This document shows, one piece after another, positions 1 through 11,400 of a stretch of 64,000 bases of DNA. Numbering within the stretch: the stretch's first letter is position 1; each line of letters opens with the position of its first letter. Both the position numbers and the translations under genes were made by a program. The notes beneath the pieces are model-generated. The model was not told the origin of the DNA, ran no database searches, and saw only the letters and a program-made list of their open reading frames with translations. Source of the DNA: Panagrolaimus kolymaensis (taxonomy: Eukaryota > Nematoda > Chromadorea > Rhabditida > Panagrolaimidae); the NCBI GenBank assembly GCA_028622995.1, contig JAJQJQ010000007.1, positions 6,758,001 to 6,822,000 of the forward strand, given 5' to 3'.

Positions 1-1457
1 TTTTGTTATTCAAAAATAGCATTTTCACTTCGTAAAGAAGCAAAGTTAAAACTTTCACACTGCCGTTTTGGATTTTTTCAAAACTAAATTTTTTGATTCT
101 TCATTCCCAAATATTCATGCCGCGGAGAATTAAAAATTTTGTTATTCAAAAATAGCATTTTCACTTCGTAAAGAAGCAAAGTTAAAACTTTCACACTGCC
201 GTTTTAGATTTTTTCAAAACTAAATTTTTTGATTCTTCATTCCCAAATATTCATGCCGCGGAGAATTAAAAATTTTGTTATTCAAAAATAGCATTTTCAC
301 TTCGTAAAGAAGCAAAGTTAAAACTTTCACACTGCCGTTTTAGATTTTTTCAAAACTAAATTTTTTGATTCTTCATTCCCAAATATTCATGCCGCGGAGA
401 ATTAAAAATTTTGTTATTCAAAAATAGCATTTTCACTTCGTAAAGAAGCAAAGTTAAAACTTTCACACTGCCGTTTTAGATTTTTTCAAAACTAAATTTT
501 TTGATTCTTCATTCCCAAATATTCATGCCGCGGAGAATTAAAAATTTTGTTATTCAAAAATAGCATTTTCACTTCGTAAAGAAGCAAAGTTAAAACTTTC
601 ACACTGCCGTTTTGGATTTTTTCAAAACTAAATTTTTTGATTCTTCATTCTCAAATATTAATGCCTCGGAGAATTAAAAATGCTGTTATTCAAAAATAGC
701 ATTTTCACTTCGTAAAGAAGCAAAATTAAAACTTTCACACTGCCGTTTTAGATTTTTTCAAAACTAAATTTTTTGAAATGTCCTCTCAATATTATTCATG
801 CCGCGGAGAATTAAAAATTCTGTTATTCAAAAATAGCATTTTCACTTCGTAAAGAAGCAAAATTAAAACTTTCACACTGCCGTTTTAGATTTTTTCAAAA
901 CTAAATTTTTTGAAATGTCCTCTCAATATTATTCATGCCGCGGAGAATTAAAAATTCTGTTATTCAAAAATAGCATTTTCACTTCGTAAAGAAGCAAAGT
1001 TAAAACTTTCACACTGCCGTTTTAGATTTTTTCAAAACTAAATTTTTTGATTCTTCATTCCCAAATATTCATGCCGCGGAGAATTAAAAATTCTGTTATT
1101 CAAAAATAGCATTTTCACTTCGTAAAGAAGCAAAATTAAAACTTTCACACTGCCGTTTTAGATTTTTTCAAAACTAAATTTTTTGATTCTTCATTCCCAA
1201 ATATTCATGCCGCTGAGAATTAAAAATGCTGTTAATCAAAAATAGCATTTTCACTTCGTAAAGAAGCAAAATTAAAACTTTCACACTGCCGTTTTAGATT
1301 TTTTCAAAACTAAATTTTTTGAAATGTCCTCTCAATATTATTCATGCCGCGGAGAATTAAAAATTCTGTTATTCAAAAATAGCATTTTCACTTCGTAAAG
1401 AAGCAAAATTAAAACTTTCACACTGCCGTTTTAGATTTTTTCAAAACTAAATTTTTT

Positions 1458-4183
1458 GAAATGTCCTCTCAATATTATTCATGCCGCGGAGAATTAAAAA
1501 TTCTGTTATTCAAAAATAGCATTTTCACTTCGTAAAGAAGCAAAATTAAAACTTTCACACTAACGTTTTAGATTTTTCCAAAACTAAATTTTTTGATTCT
1601 TCATTCTCAAATATTCATGCCTCGGAGAATTAAAAATTTTGTTATTCAAAAATAGCATTTTCACTTCGTAAAGAAGCAAAGTTAAAACTTTCACACTGCC
1701 GTTTTAGATTTTTTCAAAACTAAATTTTTTGATTCTTCATTCTCAAATATTAATGCCTCGGAGAATTAAAAATGCTGTTATTCAAAAATAGCATTTTCAC
1801 TTCGTAAAGAAGCAAAATTAAAACTTTCACACTGCCGTTTTAGATTTTTTCAAAACTAAATTTTTTGATTCTTCATTTCCAAATATTCATGCCGCGGAGA
1901 ATTAAAAATTTTGTTATTCAAAAATAGCATTTTCACTTCGTAAAGAAGCAAAGTTAAAACTTTCACACTGCCGTTTTAGATTTTTTCAAAACTAAATTTT
2001 TTGATTCTTCATTCCCAAATATTCATGCCGCGGAGAATTAAAAATTTTGTTATTCAAAAATAGCATTTTCACTTCGTAAAGAAGCAAAGTTAAAACTTTC
2101 ACACTGCCGTTTTAGATTTTTTCAAAACTAAATTTTTTGATTCTTCATTCCCAAATATTCATGCCGCTGAGAATTAAAAATGCTGTTATTCAAAAATAGC
2201 ATTTTCACTTCGTAAAGAAGCAAAATTAAAACTTTCACACTGCCGTTTTAGATTTTTTCAAAACTAAATTTTTTGAAATGTCCTCTCAATATTATTCATG
2301 CCGCGGAGAATTAAAAATTCTGTTATTCAAAAATAGCATTTTCACTTCGTAAAGAAGCAAAATTAAAACTTTCACACTGCCGTTTTAGATTTTTTCAAAA
2401 CTAAATTTTTTGAAATGTCCTCTCAATATTATTCATGCCGCGGAGAATTAAAAATTCTGTTATTCAAAAATAGCATTTTCACTTCGTAAAGAAGCAAAGT
2501 TAAAACTTTCACACTGCCGTTTTAGATTTTTTCAAAACTAAATTTTTTGATTCTTCATTCCCAAATATTCATGCCGCTGAGAATTAAAAATGCTGTTATT
2601 CAAAAATAGCATTTTCACTTCGTAAAGAAGCAAAATTAAAACTTTCACACTGCCGTTTTAGATTTTTTCAAAACTAAATTTTTTGATTCTTCATTCCCAA
2701 ATATTCATGCCGCTGAGAATTAAAAATGCTGTTATTCAAAAATAGCATTTTCACTTCGTAAAGAAGCAAAATTAAAACTTTCACACTGCCGTTTTAGATT
2801 TTTTCAAAACTAAATTTTTTGAAATGTCCTCTCAATATTATTCATGCCGCGGAGAATTAAAAATTCTGTTATTCAAAAATAGCATTTTCACTTCGTAAAG
2901 AAGCAAAATTAAAACTTTCACACTAACGTTTTAGATTTTTCCAAAACTAAATTTTTTGATTCTTCATTCTCAAATATTCATGCCTCGGAGAATTAAAAAT
3001 TTTGTTATTCAAAAATAGCATTTTCACTTCGTAAAGAAGCAAAGTTAAAACTTTCACACTGCCGTTTTAGATTTTTTCAAAACTAAATTTTTTGATTCTT
3101 CATTCTCAAATATTAATGCCTCGGAGAATTAAAAATGCTGTTATTCAAAAATAGCATTTTCACTTCGTAAAGAAGCAAAATTAAAACTTTCACACTGCCG
3201 TTTTAGATTTTTTCAAAACTAAATTTTTTGATTCTTCATTTCCAAATATTCATGCCGCGGAGAATTAAAAATTTTGTTATTCAAAAATAGCATTTTCACT
3301 TCGTAAAGAAGCAAAGTTAAAACTTTCACACTGCCGTTTTAGATTTTTTCAAAACTAAATTTTTTGATTCTTCATTCCCAAATATTCATGCCGCGGAGAA
3401 TTAAAAATTTTGTTATTCAAAAATAGCATTTTCACTTCGTAAAGAAGCAAAGTTAAAACTTTCACACTGCCGTTTTAGATTTTTTCAAAACTAAATTTTT
3501 TGATTCTTCATTCCCAAATATTCATGCCGCTGAGAATTAAAAATGCTGTTATTCAAAAATAGCATTTTCACTTCGTAAAGAAGCAAAATTAAAACTTTCA
3601 CACTGCCGTTTTAGATTTTTTCAAAACTAAATTTTTTGAAATGTCCTCTCAATATTATTCATGCCGCGGAGAATTAAAAATTCTGTTATTCAAAAATAGC
3701 ATTTTCACTTCGTAAAGAAGCAAAATTAAAACTTTCACACTGCCGTTTTAGATTTTTTCAAAACTAAATTTTTTGAAATGTCCTCTCAATATTATTCATG
3801 CCGCGGAGAATTAAAAATTCTGTTATTCAAAAATAGCATTTTCACTTCGTAAAGAAGCAAAGTTAAAACTTTCACACTGCCGTTTTAGATTTTTTCAAAA
3901 CTAAATTTTTTGATTCTTCATTCCCAAATATTCATGCCGCTGAGAATTAAAAATGCTGTTATTCAAAAATAGCATTTTCACTTCGTAAAGAAGCAAAATT
4001 AAAACTTTCACACTGCCGTTTTAGATTTTTTCAAAACTAAATTTTTTGATTCTTCATTCCCAAATATTCATGCCGCTGAGAATTAAAAATGCTGTTATTC
4101 AAAAATAGCATTTTCACTTCGTAAAGAAGCAAAATTAAAACTTTCACACTGCCGTTTTAGATTTTTTCAAAACTAAATTTTTT
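1458..4183. repeat. Higher-order repeat, ~1,363-bp period (10 satellite units), two copies
   Basis: Diagnostic variants repeat 1,362-1,363 bp apart: CACTAACG at 1558 and 2921; type-B ends at 1458/2821/4183, 2275/3637 and 2413/3775; and the run of TCTCAAATATTCATGCCTCG, then TATTAATGCCTCGG, then CATTTCCAAATA units follows both CACTAACG units. This indicates duplication of a ten-unit block rather than independent unit turnover. Confidence 0.85.
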
Positions 4184-5800
4184 GAAATGTCCTCTCAATA
4201 TTATTCATGCCGCGGAGAATTAAAAATTCTGTTATTCAAAAATAGCATTTTCACTTCGTAAAGAAGCAAAATTAAAACTTTCACACTGCCGTTTTAGATT
4301 TTTTCAAAACTAAATTTTTTGAAATGTCCTCTCAATATTATTCATGCCCCGGAGAATTAAAAATTCTGTTATTCAAAAATAGCATTTTCACTTCGTAAAG
4401 AAGCAAAGTTAAAACTTTCACACTGCCGTTTTAGATTTTTTCAAAACTAAATTTTTTGATTCTTCATTCCCAAATATTCATGCCGCGGAGAATTAAAAAT
4501 TTTGTTATTCAAAAATAGCATTTTCACTTCGTAAAGAAGCAAAGTTAAAACTTTCACACTGCCGTTTTAGATTTTTTCAAAACTAAATTTTTTGATTCTT
4601 CATTCCCAAATATTCATGCCGCTGAGAATTAAAAATGCTGTTATTCAAAAATAGCATTTTCACTTCGTAAAGAAGCAAAATTAAAACTTTCACACTGCCG
4701 TTTTAGATTTTTTCAAAACTAAATTTTTTGAAATGTCCTCTCAATATTATTCATGCCGCGGAGAATTAAAAATTCTGTTATTCAAAAATAGCATTTTCAC
4801 TTCGTAAAGAAGCAAAGTTAAAACTTTCACACTGCCGTTTTAGATTTTTTCAAAACTAAATTTTTTGATTCTTCATTCCCAAATATTCATGCCGCTGAGA
4901 ATTAAAAATGCTGTTATTCAAAAATAGCATTTTCACTTCGTAAAGAAGCAAAATTAAAACTTTCACACTGCCGTTTTAGATTTTTTCAAAACTAAATTTT
5001 TTGATTCTTCATTCCCAAATATTCATGCCGCTGAGAATTAAAAATGCTGTTATTCAAAAATAGCATTTTCACTTCGTAAAGAAGCAAAATTAAAACTTTC
5101 ACACTGCCGTTTTAGATTTTTTCAAAACTAAATTTTTTGAAATGTCCTCTCAATATTATTCATGCCGCGGAGAATTAAAAATTCTGTTATTCAAAAATAG
5201 CATTTTCACTTCGTAAAGAAGCAAAATTAAAACTTTCACACTGCCGTTTTAGATTTTTTCAAAACTAAATTTTTTGAAATGTCCTCTCAATATTATTCAT
5301 GCCCCGGAGAATTAAAAATTCTGTTATTCAAAAATAGCATTTTCACTTCGTAAAGAAGCAAAGTTAAAACTTTCACACTGCCGTTTTAGATTTTTTCAAA
5401 ACTAAATTTTTTGATTCTTCATTCCCAAATATTCATGCCGCGGAGAATTAAAAATTTTGTTATTCAAAAATAGCATTTTCACTTCGTAAAGAAGCAAAGT
5501 TAAAACTTTCACACTGCCGTTTTAGATTTTTTCAAAACTAAATTTTTTGATTCTTCATTCCCAAATATTCATGCCGCTGAGAATTAAAAATGCTGTTATT
5601 CAAAAATAGCATTTTCACTTCGTAAAGAAGCAAAATTAAAACTTTCACACTGCCGTTTTAGATTTTTTCAAAACTAAATTTTTTGAAATGTCCTCTCAAT
5701 ATTATTCATGCCGCGGAGAATTAAAAATTCTGTTATTCAAAAATAGCATTTTCACTTCGTAAAGAAGCAAAGTTAAAACTTTCACACTGCCGTTTTAGAT
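3775..5800. repeat. Higher-order repeat, ~955-bp period (7 satellite units), two copies
   Basis: A rare GCCCCGG variant occurs at 4346 and again at 5301, 955 bp apart. Type-B ends at 3775/4730/5685, 4183/5139 and 4321/5276 show the same spacing. The period differs from the 1,363-bp one and overlaps its right end, so at least two separate multi-unit amplifications shaped the array. Confidence 0.8.
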
Positions 5801-7674
5801 TTTTTCAAAACTAAATTTTTTGAAATGTCCTCTCAATATTATTCATGCCGCGGAGAATTAAAAATTCTGTTATTCAAAAATAGCATTTTCACTTCGTAAA
5901 GAAGCAAAATTATAACTTTCACACTGCCGTTTTAGATTTTTTCAAAACTAAATTTTTTGATTCTTCATTCTCAAATATTCATGCCTCGGAGAATTAAAAA
6001 TTTTGTTATTCAATAATAGCATTTTCACTTCGTAAAGAAGCAAAGTTAAAACTTTCACACTGCCGTTTTGGATTTTTTCAAAACTAAATTTTTTGAAATG
6101 TCCTCTCAATATTATTCATGCCGCGGAGAATTAAAAATTCTGTTATTCAAAAATAGCATTTTCACTTCGTAAAGAAGCAAAGTTAAAACTTTCACACTGC
6201 CGTTTTGGATTTTTTCAAAACTAAATTTTTTGATTCTTCATTCCCAAATATTCATGCCGCTGAGAATTAAAAATGCTGTTATTCAAAAATAGCATTTTCA
6301 CTTCGTAAAGAAGCAAAGTTAAAACTTTCACACTGCCGTTTTGGATTTTTTCAAAACTAAATTTTTTGATTCTTCATTCTCAAATATTAATGCCTCGGAG
6401 AATTAAAAATGCTGTTATTCAAAAATAGCATTTTTACTTCGTAAAGAAGCAAAATTAAAACTTTCACACTGCCGTTTTAGATTTTTTCAAAACTAAATTT
6501 TTTGATTCTTCATTCCCAAATATTCATGCCGCTGAGAATTAAAAATGCTGTTATTCAAAAATAGCATTTTCACTTCGTAAAGAAGCAAAATTAAAACTTT
6601 CACACTGCCGTTTTAGATTTTTTCAAAACTAAATTTTTTGAAATGTCCTCTCAATATTATTCATGCCGCGGAGAATTAAAAATTCTGTTATTCAAAAATA
6701 GCATTTTCACTTCGTAAAGAAGCAAAGTTAAAACTTTCACACTGCCGTTTTAGATTTTTTCAAAACTAAATTTTTTGATTCTTCATTCCCAAATATTCAT
6801 GCCGCGGAGAATTAAAAATTTTGTTATTCAAAAATAGCATTTTCACTTCGTAAAGAAGCAAAGTTAAAACTTTCACACTGCCGTTTTGGATTTTTTCAAA
6901 ACTAAATTTTTTGATTCTTCATTCTCAAATATTAATGCCTCGGAGAATTAAAAATGCTGTTATTCAAAAATAGCATTTTCACTTCGTAAAGAAGCAAAAT
7001 TAAAACTTTCACACTGCCGTTTTAGATTTTTTCAAAACTAAATTTTTTGATTCTTCATTCCCAAATATTCATGCCGCTGAGAATTAAAAATGCTGTTATT
7101 CAAAAATAGCATTTTCACTTCGTAAAGAAGCAAAATTAAAACTTTCACACTGCCGTTTTAGATTTTTTCAAAACTAAATTTTTTGATTCTTCATTCCCAA
7201 ATATTCATGCCGCGGAGAATTAAAAATTTTGTTATTCAAAAATAGCATTTTCACTTCGTAAAGAAGCAAAGTTAAAACTTTCACACTGCCGTTTTGGATT
7301 TTTTCAAAACTAAATTTTTTGATTCTTCATTCTCAAATATTAATGCCTCGGAGAATTAAAAATGCTGTTATTCAAAAATAGCATTTTTACTTCGTAAAGA
7401 AGCAAAATTAAAACTTTCACACTGCCGTTTTAGATTTTTTCAAAACTAAATTTTTTGAAATGTCCTCTCAATATTATTCATGCCGCGGAGAATTAAAAAT
7501 TCTGTTATTCAAAAATAGCATTTTCACTTCGTAAAGAAGCAAAGTTAAAACTTTCACACTGCCGTTTTAGATTTTTTCAAAACTAAATTTTTTGATTCTT
7601 CATTCCCAAATATTCATGCCGCGGAGAATTAAAAATTCTGTTATTCAGAAATAGCATTTTCACTTCTTAATGAA

Positions 7675-7914
7675 GATACATACTTACGAACTTTTTGGCT
7701 GATCGTTAAGTACTGATCATGCTAAAATCTATTGGGCAAATTAGTGAAGCAAAGTTCGTTCCTTTTTTAACGATTTTAATAGCCCATATAATTCTGCTTC
7801 GAATTGGCGATATAAGTTTTGGAAAGCTTTGGTTGTAAAAACAATTTTTTTAAGCAGTTTTAAGAAGGTACTTTTAAATAAATATACATGGAGAATGGAA
7901 TGACTCATTCCGTT
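7675..7914. other. Satellite flank, no gene identified
   Basis: This unique-looking sequence is less homopolymeric than the DNA further right and includes the block 7741-7850. On the minus strand about 55 codons are open here, but no family is recognisable. It could be the 3' flank of the phosphatase fragment that ends at 7915. Confidence 0.4.
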
Positions 7915-8046
7915 TTATAAATTTACTGAAGTTGGTTCACCACGTTTTTCAATTTCATAATCAATCATTTGAGGCCAAAATCCAAGATTTGGGTAAACGA
8001 TGGGTCGAACTTTCCAAATTTCTTTTACTTGGACAGACGGGTAAAT
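7915..8046 (-). pseudogene. C-terminal fragment of a DUSP14-like dual-specificity phosphatase
   Basis: The minus strand is open from 8046 to a TAA at 7917-7915. It contains VRPIVYPNLGFWPQMIDYE, followed by about 12 residues to the stop. This matches the family's last helix (arginine-proline, PN-x-GFW-x-Q-L/M-I-DYE), as in DUSP14, DUSP18 and DUSP21. Possible acceptors leave the exon starting near 8027 or 8021. A further minus-strand open stretch lies at 8244-8414 but is not recognisable. I could not find the HCxxGxxR active-site exon upstream on this strand (to about 10 kb), so this is either a lone terminal exon after a long intron or a decayed gene truncated near the satellite. The family match is good; its status as a working gene is unknown. 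Confidence 0.5.
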
Positions 8047-8414
8047 TTATTTACTAAAAAGGCTATTAAACGATGTTGTTATAAATTTATGGGTTGTATG
8101 GGATTTTTAAATTTTAAATATTATCAAATTTCGAGCAACCCTTAACTTTCTTTTGTGTAAAAAAAATAACTAGAAAGTTATTTCCGTGTCCTTTTATGAA
8201 TTTTTATTTTCTATTCAGAGAAATTTGTGAGTAACAATAGAATTTAGCAGATTTTTTGCAGAAATAGCTGCAAAAAATTATTTTGATTTAAAAAAGGTGC
8301 TATAAAGTTAGTTTTATTCGTTAAGTAAAATTCAGCAACAACATATTTCTGTTGCATCTTTGCATCATCATCAGCTTTTTTGCAAACATACTTGAAACAA
8401 ACATTTTCACGTGC

Positions 8415-11400
8415 CCTTTTAAAAAACGAGAAAAATATATAAACATCGAGACTTTAAATTTGTTTTTTAAACTTCCGAATTTCTTATTTTTTACTTATTT
8501 TTATTTTTCGATTAATGAATGAAAGGCAAAAACAAATATCTTCGACATTCATCCATTTAGAGCTTCGATGAAATTGACATCCAAAAAAAGATAAGAAAAG
8601 TCTGAAAAAAAAAACAGGAAGAAACGCATTTATTGTTTGAACCTGAAAGATGGCATCTATCTATCTGGCAATTTGCTTTTTTTAAAGCAACAACTTCAAA
8701 AAAAATTTTCTAACGTTTTCCAATAAAAAGAAAAAATTGTTTTTTCAAAAAAGAGGTTTCTTTTTTTGTTGTTGAGAAAGAGGACTAATTTGTTTTACTT
8801 TTTTAACTTTAAAATTTTTTTTGAACCTTTAAAGAAAAGAAAAAAGCAACACAAGCAAAAAACATTGAAAAAAGAAAAAAGAAAAGCAGTGTCAACCTCC
8901 GCGTTTTTTTTTCTTCTTCTTACTCTTCCTCTTCTTTCAATAAACTTACTTTTGTTACGGAAAAGGAAACAAAATTGTTCAAAAATATTTATATATTTTT
9001 TTTGCGCTTTTTTAAGTTAAATTTAAAACAAAATTAAGAGTGTTGTCATTTGAGATGAGACAAACATATTTTTTTTACACTCTTCTCGATTTCTTTGTTG
9101 ATATAAATTTATTCTTCGAAAGTTTTGAAGTGGTTTGAAATATTTTTTCTTTAATCCCTTAAGGCAATTAGGAAGTTTTAGAATCTTTGCTTTTGAAAGC
9201 TTTAGAAAGAAGGTTTTACAAGGATTGGTCAATATGAAGAATGAGACGTGATAAAAGAAAAACTTTACGAATTTATTCAAATTGCAGTTTTAATTTACAA
9301 AACAAAGGACACGGTTTATTTGGAATACTTCTGCGAAAATTATTGTCTTAAACCTAGCATATTAGAACTACTGGCTGTAGTAGTTTTGTGTCAACTAACT
9401 AAGACATTTATATTTTTAAACATAAAAATTGATTTAAATTTTTGTGGCAACAAACTATTTATTTTTTCATGACTTATTTCTTTGACGAATGAATTAAACA
9501 AATTTTTAATTATCATCTTTTTTTATTTCCATTTTCATATATGCCACCAGAAAGAAAAAAACAGCTAACTAAATTAATTTCCTTGAAACAAACCTCCACC
9601 ATTTTTTTCTAATCTAACTCTAACTAACTTGGAATAATAGTTTACGGTATTGGCGGCACATACATATCTGCAATATCTTTTTTTTTTATATTTTTGGGAA
9701 AGCAACATTTTTTCGTAACTAATTAAAAATAAATTCAATTTAGCTTTTCTATATCCTTTTTTTATTTGAAGTCACGTTGTCTGGTAGCTACAGATAGATA
9801 CATACATTCTCATTTAAATTAGTGACTACACAAGGAAATTCTTGTAAAACATTTTAATTTTACTTTTTCTTGTGTGGCATATCTTTTTCGTTGAAGATGA
9901 AGAAAACTTTGGGATGTCACGTTTTTTTTATATTCCAGTTATAACTTATAAGTTTCTTCTTTTCTTGGGTTGGTTGTGTTTTATGCAGAAAAATTATTAA
10001 ATATCTCAAAACACAAATCTCCAAAGTCTCTAAAGTTTTGACACAAAATTTAAGAAAAAAAATGCAATCAGCTTTTGTTGGAGATCCAAAGTTTCTTTTA
10101 ATTCCTTGTTTTTTTTTACTTTATTCATTAATAACTAATTTTGGTATCCTTTTCGAAACTTTGCAAATTTTTAACTTTGTTTTTCTTTTACAATTTTTTA
10201 CTTTACTCATCTTTTTGCATCCACTATCCACCCTTTTCTTGGAATCTAGGATGTTTACAACAACTTTCCAAGCCCTACTACATACAAGCCACTCCAGGAA
10301 GATACTTCTCCATTTACACATTTTTTTCCTATTTTTTGTGTCATTTTTATTTTTTAAACATTTTCATTTTTTTTTTTCTTAATTTTATTTTAATCTCATT
10401 CCTATTTTTCTTTTTTATTGGTATTCATAATAATTAGTTTATGCAGATTTCAGTTTTTCATGAATGTCTGAGGAGGCTTTTTTTGAATGGGGTGTAAGAA
10501 AAATAAATAATTCAGTGTCGTCATTATTTTTTTTTCAAACAAGGCGAGACAAATGGAGCAACTAGATTTTTTTTCCTTCAATTTTTCGTCTAATAAATTC
10601 TGGCTTTGAAGCTTATATTTGCGTAATTAAAAATTTTATTTAATGTTTTTAAAAACGAGATACGGTAGCCTAAACTAATTAGATAAGAGTGCTTCATTTT
10701 GATTTAAAATTCAGGAAAATTTCATTTTTCGATTAACAAAAAATTAACAAATTTTTGTTTGTTTCTTTTTTTCAAAATAAAAATCTTGTCTAAAAAGAGA
10801 ATTTTTACTCTTTAAAAACCCCTGTTTCACAGATTCTAACACCAAATTGAAGAAAAAACTATCTATCCAAATACTTATATTTAATTGTGGAAAATAAAGA
10901 TAAGATTATATTAATTTCCAGAGACAAATCTCGACTGTAGTAAAAAAGTTTTGTTTCTCCTTCCAAACATTCTGGTTTTTAAGAGTAAAAAAAAGTTAAC
11001 TCAACAAAAGTAGTCGGCCGATTAATAGCCTTTTTTTGATGCTAAAAATAGTCGTTCAATTTCCTTGAATTTACTTATTTTTGCCGTCAAACATATATTT
11101 ATTTTTTAATAATACAAAAGCTGTTTACTGTCTTGTCTGACTACACAGGTTTGACGTTATTGACGTTGGTGTTTTTTTTAGTTTGAATTTCCATTCACTT
11201 AACAAATAAGTTATAAATTAACTTATATGAATTAATAATAAACTCTTAAATAATACGCATAAATGTTTATAAATAAATTTGTTATATTTTTATTATTATT
11301 ATTTGGGTGTAACAAAATTAACCATGGTTTTATAAATAACTGGGATGCATTTAAATTTTTTTAAATAAAGCAACCTTTAAAAGAAAAAAAATGATGGGAG

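Larger units (their letters stand above)
1..7674. repeat. ~136-bp satellite array (about 56 units) with higher-order periods
   Basis: Head-to-tail units start about every 136-137 bp from the first base, so the array probably continues left of the window. Each unit carries the core AAAAATAGCATTTTCACTTC, a TTCACACTGCCGTTTTAGA block and an end block. Two end types alternate: type A (GATTCTTCATTCCCAAATAT, 136 bp) and type B (GAAATGTCCTCTCAATATTA, 137 bp). About 19 units are type B. Single-base variants (GCCTCGG, GCCCCGG, CACTAACG) mark particular units and recur at fixed distances. The last unit decays at 7655-7674. No reading frame is supported. Satellites of this kind occur in pericentric, subtelomeric or dispersed blocks in worms; which of these applies is not visible here. 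Confidence 0.97.

Noticed and set aside
1..7674. CRISPR-like array
   Set aside because: Whole 136-bp units repeat without unique spacers, in a eukaryotic genome; this is a satellite.
8244..8414. Minus-strand 57-codon open stretch upstream of the DUSP fragment
   Set aside because: Composition is plausible but no DUSP motif, and no splice pair links it to 8027; such lengths arise by chance in this AT-rich DNA.
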